From Plantago major (Eukaryota; Streptophyta; Magnoliopsida; Lamiales; Plantaginaceae): a stretch of 64,000 nt of DNA. The notes beneath the pieces were generated by a model that did not search any database, was not told the origin of the DNA, and saw nothing but the letters and a program-made list of their open reading frames with translations. The position numbers and the translations under genes are program-made. Each line of letters opens with the position of its first letter. Position 1 is the stretch's first letter. This document shows positions 1 through 10,501 of this stretch, in pieces. The stretch lies in assembly GCA_026545765.1 (NCBI GenBank), contig CM048844.1, positions 20,468,237 to 20,532,236 of the forward strand. Reading direction: 5' to 3'.

Positions 1-142
1 CTTGCAGACATATAGAGAATGATAATCTTCTCTGGTCAAGCTTTATGAGAATCCTCTGTTTTATCTAAAGATTGAATCTTTTTTCAACCCCATGTGAGAA
101 TCCTATCTTTTAGCTAAAGATTGGTATTTTGTTCTAACAGAT

Positions 143-1237
143 ATGGTTGTTGAAGAGGAGAAGACACCAACACCAGAAGTAGAGAATAAACCTTCTCTCC
201 CCTGGTTCGAACAATGGTGGCTTCAAATGGCTGTATATTCTTTCTTTGTCCTCGCAGGACAAGCTGTCGGTAATCTATTGGGAAGAGTTTACTTCACAGA
301 TGGAGGAAACAGCAAATGGATGGGTACACTAGTACAAGTTGTAGGGTTTCCAGTTCTAATCCCTTTCCAGTGGATCACAACACCTAAACAATCTGTTACG
401 CAGCCAAACAGTCGCCGATATTACATGATCTTATCTTCGATTTATATAGGCCTTGGCTTATTCGTTGCACAGAACTGCATGCTATACACGTTCGGGCTCC
501 AATACCTTCCGGTCACTACTTATACACTGATCTGTGCAACTCAACTAGGATTCAATGCCGTTTTCTCCTATTTCCTCAATAAACAAAAGATCACACCTTA
601 CATAGTCAACTCAGTGGTTCTCCTAACAATCTCATCAACCCTCCTTGTGTTTGAAACTGACCCTGGTGACTCTACCAAGACCACCAGGAAGAAGTATATT
701 ATTGGTTTTTTAAGCACCCTCGGTGCATCAGCTGGGTATGCTCTACTTCTCTGTTTTACACAGCTTGCAAATGATAGGTTTATCCAAAAGAAAACCATTC
801 GTGCAGTTGTAGATATGGCGGTCTATCAGAGCGCAGTGGCGACATTTGTTGTACTAATCGGACTTTTTGCAAGTGGGGAATGGAGAACATTGACCAAAGA
901 AATGGAGGAGTTTAAGACAGGGAGTGTCTCATACATTATGAACTTGGTGTGGACAGCTGTGGCATGGCAAGTTTTTGCTATTGGTGCTGTTGGGCTGATA
1001 TATAAGGTTTCGTCTCTGTTCTCTAACGTGATTAGCATTTTTGGGCTGCCGTTAGGTCCTGTTCTTTCCGTGATTTTCCTTCATGACAAGCTGACTGGAT
1101 TGAAGGCCATGTCCATGGTGTTGGCCGTATGGGGTTTTGTGTCTTATACATATCAGCATTATGTTGATCATCAGAAGATGAAGAAAACAAAATCTTCAGA
1201 TCAAGCCTCTGAAGTTTCTCTAGTTGAAAGTGTATAG
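143..1237 (+). CDS. Purine permease (PUP family transporter)
   Basis: A 364-residue polytopic membrane protein of the plant purine permease family, which moves purine bases, cytokinins or related heterocycles across membranes by proton symport (family knowledge; the substrate cannot be read here). About ten hydrophobic segments run through the whole chain, with a hydrophilic N-terminus rich in Glu and Lys and a charged C-tail. Typical family stretches are visible, such as GQAVGNLLGRVYF (residues about 39-51), a QNCMLYTFGLQYLPVTTY-type loop (about 110-127) and SVIFLHDKLTGLK near the C-terminus. The reading frame is uninterrupted. The ATG lies two bases after a good 3' splice acceptor (a T-rich stretch ending in aacag at 136-140), so a short upstream exon outside the window may carry the true leader or start. 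By position it could be the counterpart of the Arabidopsis PUP cluster beside ALG14 and SS4. Confidence 0.9.
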   Translation: MVVEEEKTPTPEVENKPSLPWFEQWWLQMAVYSFFVLAGQAVGNLLGRVYFTDGGNSKWMGTLVQVVGFPVLIPFQWITTPKQSVTQPNSRRYYMILSSIYIGLGLFVAQNCMLYTFGLQYLPVTTYTLICATQLGFNAVFSYFLNKQKITPYIVNSVVLLTISSTLLVFETDPGDSTKTTRKKYIIGFLSTLGASAGYALLLCFTQLANDRFIQKKTIRAVVDMAVYQSAVATFVVLIGLFASGEWRTLTKEMEEFKTGSVSYIMNLVWTAVAWQVFAIGAVGLIYKVSSLFSNVISIFGLPLGPVLSVIFLHDKLTGLKAMSMVLAVWGFVSYTYQHYVDHQKMKKTKSSDQASEVSLVESV

Positions 1238-1748
1238 TTACAGGCTTACAATGCTTGTTTTTAGTATGAAATTATGAAGTTTAGCATCTACATATATCCT
1301 AAAGATTGTAGTAGATCTCATCAGTTACATTTTTTGCTGCTAATTATATAGATTTGCCTGCATATTAAGGGGTATTATGTGAGAGCTTATTTGCAGCAGA
1401 AAGTTGTTTCAAAATGGTAGAGGATAAGATGCTCCTCTATATGGCATTTGTTCGAAGAGTCCGTTTTGCGAAAGACCCCCTATATATAGGAAAGTTCAAA
1501 AAAGTCCACTTAAACGTTAAAACTAAACAATTTACCTTAAAAACTAGACAGTATAATTTTTCGCGGGTCGACCTGCCGGGCTGGGTCAACCCGCGATTTT
1601 TTTTTTTTAAATAAGTTACTTAACTCATAAATGTTCATCCAAATCCACATGTTATGATTTTTACATCAGTTAAACTACTCCAATTTCATTCATTAAACAA
1701 TGAATTTTAGTATACAAAATAAAAAAATTTTATAAAAAAAAAAAATAT

Positions 1749-1780
<32 letters not shown>

Positions 1781-1900
1781 TTCATCATCACACTCAACTT
1801 GTTCACAGAGACACTTTTTTCCACACACGCTTTTTTTTTCGTTTCCACCCATTTTTACAAAAACCTAATACATACAACAAAAACATCAAAAAAAACATAT
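1238..1900. other. 3' flank of the permease gene, AT-rich, with a GC-rich palindrome
   Basis: No gene is visible. The only structure is a palindrome at about 1560-1601 with arms tcgcgggt / acccgcga around a cgggctgggtca core, which looks like the subterminal piece of a hAT-type element of the kind seen complete at 51798-52682. Long A runs follow at about 1731-1780. Confidence 0.5.
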
Positions 1901-3450
1901 ACAATTTGTACTAAAACATAGAATATTTAATTAAAAAAACTAGACAATTTATAGTAAAAAAATAGACAATTTATACAAAAAAACTAAACCAACAACAACA
2001 AACAACATAGACAATTTCTACTAAATCATAGCCAATTTATACAAAAAAACTAGACAATTTACAGTACAACATAGACAATTTACAGTAAAACATAGACAAT
2101 TTATACTAAACATATAATTTTTATACAAAAAACTAGACAATTTATAGTAAAACATAGACAATATACTCTAAAAACTAGACAATATCCACTAAAAACTAGA
2201 CAAAACTTCATAAATAATTATGTTCATGTTTGATAATAAAACTAGACAATATTTTATAAAAACTAGACAATATCATCTAAAAACTAGACAAAACTTCCTA
2301 GACAATAATGTTCATGTTTGATAATAAAACTAGACAATATTTCGTAAAAACTAGACAATATCCTCTAAAAACTAGACAAAACTTCCTAGACAATTTATGT
2401 TCATGTTTGATAATAAAACTAGACAATAGTTCGTAAAAACTAGACAATATCCTCTAAAAACTAGACAAGACTTCCTAGACAATTATGTTCTTGTTTGATA
2501 ATAAAACTAGACAAATTTTCTTAAAAACTAGACAAAACTTCCTAGACAATTATGTTCATGTTTGATAATAAAACTAGACAATATTTCTAAAAAACTAGAC
2601 AATATCCTCTAAAAACTAGACATCACTTCATAGACATTATGTTCATATTTGATAATAAAACTAGACAATATTTCGTAAAAACTAGATAATATCCTCTAAA
2701 AACTAGACAATTTATACTAAAATATATAATATTTATACGAAAAACTAGACAATTTATAGTAAAAAAAAGACAATTTATACAAAAAAAACTAAACCAACAA
2801 CAACAAACAACATAGACAATTTCTACTAAATCATAGCCCATTTATACAAAAAAAACTAGACAATTTATACTAAAATATATAATATTTATACGAAAAACTA
2901 GACAATTTATAGTAAAACATAGACAATATCCTCTAAAAACTAGACAATATCCACTAAAAACTAGACAAAACTTCCTAAATAATTATGTTCATGTTTGATA
3001 ATAAAACTAGACAATGTTTCATAAAAACTAGACAATATCCTCAAAAAACTAGACAAAACTTCCTAGACAATTATGCTCATGTTTGATAATAAAACTAGAC
3101 AATATTTCGTAAAAACTAGACAATATCCTCTAAAAACTAGACAAAACTTACTAGACAATTATGTTCATGTTTGATAATAAAAACTAGACAATATTTCGTA
3201 AAAACTAGACAAATATGTTGAGATCAGCTAGTACACTTGATAGTTGATGGTGAAAATGTAAAAACTAAAGAATTCCTCGCATAAACTAGACAACATGATG
3301 TAAAAACTAGACAATATAATGTAAATTTAATATCATGTAATAAACTAAACAATATAGTGTAAAAACTAGACAATATAGACAATTATGTTCATATTTGATA
3401 ATAAAACTAGACTATACTAAAAACTAGACAAATATGTTGAGATAAGTTAG
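1900..3450. repeat. Tandem satellite/minisatellite array built on 'aaaactagacaat'
   Basis: About 1.5 kb made almost entirely of variants of aaaactagacaatat. A longer unit of about 87-88 bp recurs, made of two ctagacaatat half-units and a segment containing gttcatgtttgataataaaa; this marker is seen near 2222, 2310, 2399, 2484, 2552, 2640, 2988, 3075, 3163 and 3381. A larger block including 'aaaccaacaacaacaaacaa' appears twice (about 1983 and 2790), giving a higher-order repeat about 800 bp apart. No coding potential is seen. The right edge lies about 110 bp from the last exon of the kinase fragment. Confidence 0.9.
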
Positions 3451-3560
3451 TAAATATCTTGAATAAACTTATTGCCACTCGATATAAGAACATTCTTCAG
3501 TTAGTTAGAGTGAGCCCTCAAGCTGAGCACGATGGAATGTCAGCTCATATGAGAGCGTAC

Positions 3561-4440
3561 CTCTAAAAAGCGGATGTGCAAAGCAGGTCGGTTTTCAGGA
3601 TCTTTCGCCTTCGCAAGAAGTTTCTGGTGCAACAAAACATCTTCAACTCTATCCAGATTGATATCCAGCCCGTAACTGAGAAATAACACAATCATCACAA
3701 ACTTAACAAATCGCTCTGCCAGGACACTCGGAACGAAAAACTGAAACAGCAAGTCAAACAACAGTGACCATATATTGCATAACTAAAATCAGGAACCATA
3801 TCTCCACCATCTGCATTTACCAATATACTTAAAGTAAGTTATGTGACTTTATACATGAGCTTTCATCAACAAAATTCAACTGGAGACATAATATGGCATA
3901 AATCATTTCACTCAACCGCCAAACATTGAATCGATATCATAATCCTACAGTAGTAAAATTGAATTGGTCAAGCTCTTTTCTAACACTATGCGCTTCACGA
4001 ACAATTGAAGTGAATACATGTAAACATATATATATATAATAATATATCAGTAAGCAACAAAATGCCTCAGGCAATCGAGCAGAATTGATCAACAAACATA
4101 AGCAGAATACACAACAATCAATCAACAGAAACTGTAAACAATAATCCATACGTATATATAAACAACAATAAACAAACAGAACGTCTCAAGCAATTGAGCA
4201 GAATTGATCAACAATATGCATAATAAACAGCAATCAATAGAAACTGCAAACAAAATTGAGCGATTCAACACATTTTCAACCTCGGAGGAAGGCGATTGAA
4301 GTGAGCTTCCAGCTGGTCATGGAAACCAGGATTATTAACCGCCTCTTCATTTTCGATTTCGATGAGACGATTATACACATCGTTCCTGATCACATCATGT
4401 CCGCCACTACTCGGACAGCTCGAGGAGCTTCTGCCAGAAA
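3561..4440 (-). pseudogene. Truncated ACT-domain Ser/Thr/Tyr protein kinase of the STY8/17/46 type (N-terminal part only)
   Basis: Two exons on the minus strand encode the N-terminal region typical of plant STY kinases, which phosphorylate chloroplast transit peptides in the cytosol. Exon 1 (about 4281-4440) reads NDVYNRLIEIENEEAVNNPG and then FHDQLEAHFNRLPP, with a donor gttgaa at 4280. Exon 2 (3561-3675, acceptor ctcag) reads YGLDINLDRVEDVLLHQKLL and then AKAKDPENRPALHIRFLE, with a donor gtacgc at 3560. The splice joint keeps frame. No start codon in frame was found upstream before a stop (tga near 4490), and the ACT domain and kinase domain should follow to the left, where instead the satellite array and then the permease gene lie. 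It is therefore a 5' remnant or a gene broken by the satellite. It may still be transcribed; the upstream 4450-4900 stretch looks like a CT-rich leader. Identification rests on recalled family sequence. Confidence 0.75.
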
Positions 4441-5297
4441 TCGAAGGTGATTGGAAATGATTTCTCGCCGACGAACTCTCCGATCACTCCACCCGATCTC
4501 CGATCTCAACTCCCCCGTCCGATCTCAGCTCCTTCGTCCGATCTCCGAAACCCTCGCCCACCATTAGATCGGCTCCTTCCGATCTTCAACGTGGCAGGTC
4601 TCGACGAGCTAGATCCAGTGTGGCAGTTTCACCTTCGTATCATCATCGATTCCTCCGATCACTAACTCCACCACATCTCCGCCGCAGGCTGGTGGAAGAC
4701 TACCGAGAATTACAAAGGCGGATCTGGCTCTCCGAATCTCACCTTAGGGAAACAAATCCTCCTCGAACAGATCGGAACTCGCACTAACCGTCACAATCGA
4801 AGGCATCACAAATCGTGGGAGAAGAAATCGATCTTCTTCTTCTTCTACAAGCTACAATCTTCTTCTCTCTATTTGATGCACGGTAGTTGTATAGGTTATA
4901 AATGGCAGAAACAACATCGATGGAGAAATCGAAATCGGGAGAGATGAAGATAGTATGAAGGAAGTGAATCTCAATTGAACTGGAAGAAGAATCGCGATTG
5001 AACAGGAAGAAGATGAAATCGGGGCAAATATGATAAAATAGCTTTTTATATACTGATATGTATTCGAATCTGTAACTCAGGATCCAAATTGTCCGACCCG
5101 GATCCGCGTATTTAATTGAAACTAGCTTAAAATTGGGACCTTTTGGACTTTCTGGACTTTTATGAGACTTAGTATTGTTCTAATATCACAACTCACAAGT
5201 CTTTCCTCATATCATAAGAACGTCTACAAATTTGATCAATTATTCTTCTTGCTTTGTCCGCAGATAGAGATATATAACGACCTAAATCGTGAACTTA

Positions 5298-5527
5298 GGC
5301 TTCATTTGGTTTGAGGGAAAATGGGGGAAAAGAAAAAAATAGAGGAAAATATTGTTTTCCACCATTTGGTAGTTCTCAGGAAATCCTGGAAAATTCATCA
5401 AAATTTATACAAAATACATCTATCTTCAAAATAAGGAAAGTTGTTTTTCCCTCAAATTTTTCAGGAAAATCTTATTTTCCCCTATTTTTTTTCTTTTCCC
5501 CCATTTTCCCTCAAACCAAATGAAGCC
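5298..5527. mobile_element. PIF/Harbinger (Tourist-like) MITE
   Basis: A 230-bp element with long terminal inverted repeats: it opens ggcttcatttggtttgaggg and closes with the complement ccctcaaaccaaatgaagcc. It is flanked by a 3-bp duplication TTA (5295-5297 and 5528-5530), the target typical of Tourist elements. The arms continue pairing inwards over about 55 bp (runs of ggggaaaa / ttttcccc), so the element can fold into one long hairpin. No coding capacity. A diverged relative lies at about 36374-36574. Confidence 0.9.
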
Positions 5528-5530
5528 TTA

Positions 5531-6852
5531 GTATAGTTTTTAATTATTAGCATCTCTATCTCTGCCATAAGGTCTGTCTCCTACTAGTGAATCAACTCTA
5601 TCAATCTTCAAGAGAAGATTTAACGCTGATAATTATTAATTTATTATCACTTTTTGCATGTTCTTGGAAATGGAAAGTAGTTAAAGTAGTTACTCTATCC
5701 ATCTTGACCTACCCACTGATCTCTTACAGAAATAGAATATCTTCCTTGCACTGTCAACCCCACAAGTGCACTTGATATTCGATTTCATCTTTGATCGCAC
5801 TTTGGATTCCTTCGTACTTTCTTTACTTTTTAACTGATAGGAGGGAAAGGGTTTACGTTCTTCACTATGGGCTTTCGACTGAGAAAATCTCTGGAAGAGC
5901 TTAGACAACTATCCATTGATCTCCTTAGCTAATCATTAAATTCTCAACTCGCTATTCAAGATCCAGAATACCACTGTAGCAGGAAAATCTAACAGCGAAC
6001 AAATGCATAGGTCATCTTCTTTTCATAATTTTAACGAATTTATCCAATATAGTAAGACTTACTGCAGTACATATAACAAAGAGCAAACAATAGCTACTAG
6101 AAGCCCAGCTAAATAAAAGACAAGTCACAAAACCAACTAAAGTGTTTAGCTGGATACTGTTTGAGCACCATAAGATCACAATGCATGTCATTATTAGAGA
6201 GTGACATGCATGACTTATGTTTCATGGTTACAGGAAGAACAGAAATTATCACACTTAAGTAGTAATTATATATTAATAATGTAGAACAGCAGGACAACTA
6301 AAATATGCTATTACAATGATTTCATTTTTATAAAAAAGCAAGGAGCGGATGCGTCGGCCTTTGTTTGGTAATACCTTTTTGGAGATATTTAATTTTACTC
6401 CAAGTGAGAAAATTGTGCTTCACGGTTTTGCTTAAACAATTATAGGAAAAACTTGTTGGGAGACAGTAACTTTGTGCCTATACTTAATTGATCTGATAAG
6501 GACACCCAACAACCCATTTTCAAGAATATCATATGAGAAAAATAAAAGTTATCCACTTCGACCGAAAGAACTTACTGACGAACACAATTTTCAGTGTCAT
6601 ATATGAACAAAAAAACTGACAATGCATTGATGCCAGCTTCGAAGTTAGGTTGACAACATATTAGTGGTCGGATAATGTAATGTACAGTGGAAAAAAATTA
6701 ATCACTTCAGTTACCAGTCTAGAATGCGTGCCAAATTTTGATATCGACTGAAGATAGGTACCATATTAAAGACAGTCGGAAACTGAACACCAGACGAAGA
6801 TATAGTCAGGGAACTTGGAGTTACCCCGCCGAAGAAAGAAATAATAAAGTCA
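5531..6852. other. Intergenic region between MITE and ALG14 3' end
   Basis: AT-rich sequence in which I see no gene, clear repeat or RNA. The right edge must hold the ALG14 3' UTR, because that gene ends at 6853 on the minus strand. Confidence 0.5.
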
Positions 6853-8326
6853 CTACATTAGGCGGCCAACATAATTTGCTCGAGGGTATTTGCTCTTCAG
6901 TTGTGGCCATTGCACAAATAACTGATCAGCCATCTGTAGTTTATAAAGAAGCAAGCCGCTTAAAGACAGCCTCTTGACTCTAGCAATGCTCTCGACATAG
7001 AAAATGGATGACCACCTTATTCCCAAGACCTGAAATGTACAGTTTGACCTGAATAAATTCTTGCATTTGCAGCTTTCACCTCATAATTACTCTGAAAAAT
7101 ATGTTAATGCAGCAGCTAATGACCTCAAATAATATGTGAGATTCGAACCGACAATGCTCTTCAGTTATTCTTACCTTGAAACAGAATGAAATTACACAAA
7201 GCGGTATACAAGTTCCAGGTCCATTGCACAGAATCTGCATGTCCATATAAAAAATCCGAATCAAATAGAATGAGTAGAAAATTAAACAGATAATAGTTGA
7301 GGTGAAAGAAATCACCATACCACTTGAGGCCGGATCTTTAACATTAACCACAAAGCATGACTTAAAGCAATTAAGGTTGTGACAACTGAAGTTGCATAAG
7401 ACTGCCCAACCTCACGACACCGATAAATTTGCTGAAAGTATGAAGATTCTACCACCTCAACATCTGCCTAGCACAAGCATTTTGTTTTAGAGAGCTTGTG
7501 ATATATGAATCCATGAATCACGAAAAGCAGAAAAGGTTCAATGCTATTTCAAATATCCTCCATTTTCGTATTAATTTATTTCATTCACCCGAATTTAAGT
7601 CATGCATCACATGGCAGGAATGAAAAAGAGTATCCTTTTCCGAGACATGTTAAAATTCAACTCCACCTCACAGAAAATTCTACATGACTAGGCAAAAGCA
7701 AATTAAACCGATATTGTCAAGGACCATACAATTCACTCTTGACAACTGACTTGTACTTAACGAAAAAGGGTGGTAAGCCTGAATTGGAGCACAAATGAAC
7801 GACAGTAAGTTGTAGCGTACACAGTATGAATTGAAACAAAGTCGCCACTTTTATTATACCTGGTCAACCAAGGAATTCTCCAGCACCTGAGACTTCTGAA
7901 GGCTCATGTTATCAGTAGCAGCAGCAATGTAGTATCTCGGATTAAAACGGTCCATCTGCAATACAGCTAACAGACTTAGCATCTCCGCGGTGTGCCCACC
8001 TGAATTAGGATCAAATGACACCAAAGAATAGAATATGAAAGACCAGTGAAAATAAATGCAAGATTATCAGGAATATATCTACCATAAGCAATGCAACAAC
8101 GGATGATACGGGAAAAAGAAAATCCTAAAAGTTGAGTCTGCGCACCTGAACCAAGCACTATCAGGGTACTCAGAGGTCCTGGAGGTGTATCATATAGGGG
8201 CTTGCCGCTCCGGTAAATTACATAGAAAATCCGAATTATAATCAAAGTGAAAATACCAAGCACAAGAAGAACTCCAACATTTGGGATCCCAGTATGCAGA
8301 AAAAGACAGTTATCTTCATTATCCAT
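6853..8326 (-). CDS. ALG14: UDP-N-acetylglucosamine transferase subunit ALG14
   Basis: ALG14 is the ER membrane anchor that recruits ALG13 to form the enzyme adding the second GlcNAc to the dolichol-linked N-glycan precursor. Five exons were joined in frame: 8146-8326, 7860-7999, 7321-7467, 7175-7234 and 6853-7029, giving 234 residues, near the usual plant length. All introns are GT-AG. Landmarks: one transmembrane segment at about residues 17-38, the Gly-rich motif LGSGGHTAEML (58-68) spanning the exon 1/2 junction, YYIAAATDNMSLQKSQ in exon 2, ILCNGPGTCIPLCV in exon 4, and RWSSIFYVES plus the terminal YVGRLM in exon 5. The start chosen is MDNED at 8326; an in-frame ATG at 8359 would add 11 residues. 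The gene lies beside SS4 and a purine permease, as in Arabidopsis (recalled). Confidence 0.93.
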
Positions 8327-9051
8327 TGTAGAGTAGAGACAGCTACCAGTGACCAGCAACTCCTGTGTTTATATTATTTAAATTAGAGGTATGCTCACCG
8401 AAGTACATATACATTTGCTAGCTACAGGAATACAAAAAACATTAAACCAGGTGGCCAGCCAGATCTTTATTAGAATAGCAGATAGACACAAAATTTAACA
8501 AGCAACATATAGCTGCATCGATTTCTGATATTGTCTGTGCCAATATCACAGGCACAAAAGCCTATTAGTGAGTACAAATCTCCGATACACATCCATCGAA
8601 TTGCGCTTTGTATTCCTCAATCCTACCCTGATACATTTTGAAGTATGACACATATTGGAGAAATACAACAGGTAAGCATACAATTAGCATCAAAACAGAA
8701 TTCAGATTCATTTCATAACCACAGCAGTCACCAGAACACTAATTACCAACGAGATCATATGAGCATATTTGATAAAGTACCAAAACTCATGGATAAGACA
8801 GATACTGACTGGCTCATTGTCAAGCACCAATAGAGCAAAAAGGGCACGTAATGAGTGAGCACATCAAAATTAGTCTCATTTGGTTGCTCGGGTTACATTG
8901 AATTGCAGATTGATACATAATCAGAAAATTCATCACTGAGATATATGGTGCGCCAATCAATTGAATGCAGTGGGAAAAAAGTGTAAATATATAAAAGAAG
9001 AAGAGGAGATTACTGGCGACAGGGCGTAGAATTCTCACTTCGACGGCGATT

Positions 9052-9130
9052 GTGGCAGTTTCCGGCGAAATAGACCTCCGACGTGGAGTGGCAGTTTCCG
9101 GCGAAATAGACCTCCGACGTGGAGTGGCAG
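9052..9130. repeat. Two direct 36-bp tandem copies upstream of ALG14
   Basis: A 36-bp unit starting gtggcagtttccggcgaaat is repeated exactly at 9052-9087 and 9088-9123, followed by a partial third start at 9124. It sits about 0.7 kb upstream of the ALG14 start, in what may be its leader or promoter (inferred). Confidence 0.85.
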
Positions 9131-9552
9131 CTGGTGGTTGTGAATAATACGGATGAGTTACATGACGTAATAATAGTTATTTTTCTGATTTTCTTACGTA
9201 GCGTCTGATAGAATTCAGGGGTTATTTGCATATGGATCCCTCTCTAGTTTTATATTATTACTACCAGAGATTTTGCTGAAGCTTTTTGTATATTTGCATA
9301 TGGATCCCTCTCTAGTTTTATGCTACATTGGGCGACGGATAGAATCTATCCGTCGCTCGATGTACTATTGGAATTAGTGACAGAATCTCAAATTCCGTCA
9401 CAAAATAATTTTTTTTTAAATTTTGTTTTTTTAATATTAATCTCTGTTTTTCGTATGTCACCTATTTAATCAATATAATGCTCGATAATAAATCAATTAT
9501 ACGAAAAATGTTTCAATAAATGATAAATCAAAAATGTAATATCCGAATAAGT

Positions 9553-9975
9553 CTAAATTATCCGAACAAGTCTAAATATAATATATCCGAACGTACATAG
9601 TACATATACAAAACTAGCTACCAGAACGGGGAGGGTGCTATTTAATCGGGACATGAAAGCCTCTCCATCAGAATCAAGGCGCTCGTTCTCCTCCCTTCGT
9701 TCCCTGTCGCGCCGCTCAATCTCCTCCCTTTGTTCTCTGTCGCGCCGCTCCATCTCTTGAGTTAGCCATGCAACATGTTCTGCGACCTGCGACTGCACCA
9801 TATCCGAGACCTGGGCCTGTGTGAAAACTGGACGTCTAGACTGCTGGGATGATGATGAGTAGCACCCCGGACTAGTCAAGCTCAAACCGAGGCTCCCGAG
9901 TCCATATATTCGTCCTTTGTTGTCCGGTTTGTTAACCTCTAAGAAGATGTTGTCAACTTGTTCAGTTGACAGCAC
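9553..9975 (-). pseudogene. En/Spm (Transposase_24-like) ORF fragment
   Basis: A 140-residue reading frame inside the CACTA remnant. It contains NIFLEVNKPDNKGRIYGLGS, reminiscent of the 'YGLGS' motif of plant Ptta/En/Spm transposon proteins, and then a highly charged repeat (ERRDREQREEIERRDRERRE) that should form a coiled coil. A second piece of the same protein lies upstream on the same strand (about 10510-10724, containing [14 protein letters not shown]), interrupted by the TA microsatellite. The family assignment comes from memory of conserved motifs; no function in the host is implied. Confidence 0.6.
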
Positions 9976-10306
9976 ATCACCCGTCTCTTCCTCCTGCCTC
10001 GCTACCTGAGCATCAACCTCAGCCTGAAATCGTAAATAGCATATATCATGATCAGTTACTGTTTTTCAAAAATAACTTGTAATAGTGTACAAATATGAAC
10101 TTTAAGCAACATAAACATACCGCAATAGACTCGGCCCGGGAGTCAGTCCATACCCCGCCCTTCTACTTGGCCTTCTTGAAGATGTCATACTTGGATTTCA
10201 CCTCCCCCCGTGACATCTGAACAACATATATAGTCAACAATCTATCATCTCACAGGTAATAGAGCAGAGACACAATACATACACGTAATGCTAGATTGAA
10301 AAAAAA

Positions 10307-10501
<195 letters not shown>

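Noticed and set aside
1900..3450. Regular short repeats with spacers resembling a CRISPR array
   Set aside because: This is plant nuclear DNA; the repeats are degenerate, the 'spacers' repeat too, and no cas genes exist.
4256..4450. Plus-strand frame with FIFDFDETIIH resembling a HAD phosphatase motif
   Set aside because: It is the antisense of the STY-kinase exon on the minus strand, which has splice sites and stronger family similarity.
9230..9320. Repeated atatggatccctctctagtttta near the left CACTA edge as a target duplication
   Set aside because: The copies are about 65 bp apart on the same side of the element and far longer than the 3-bp target of CACTA elements.
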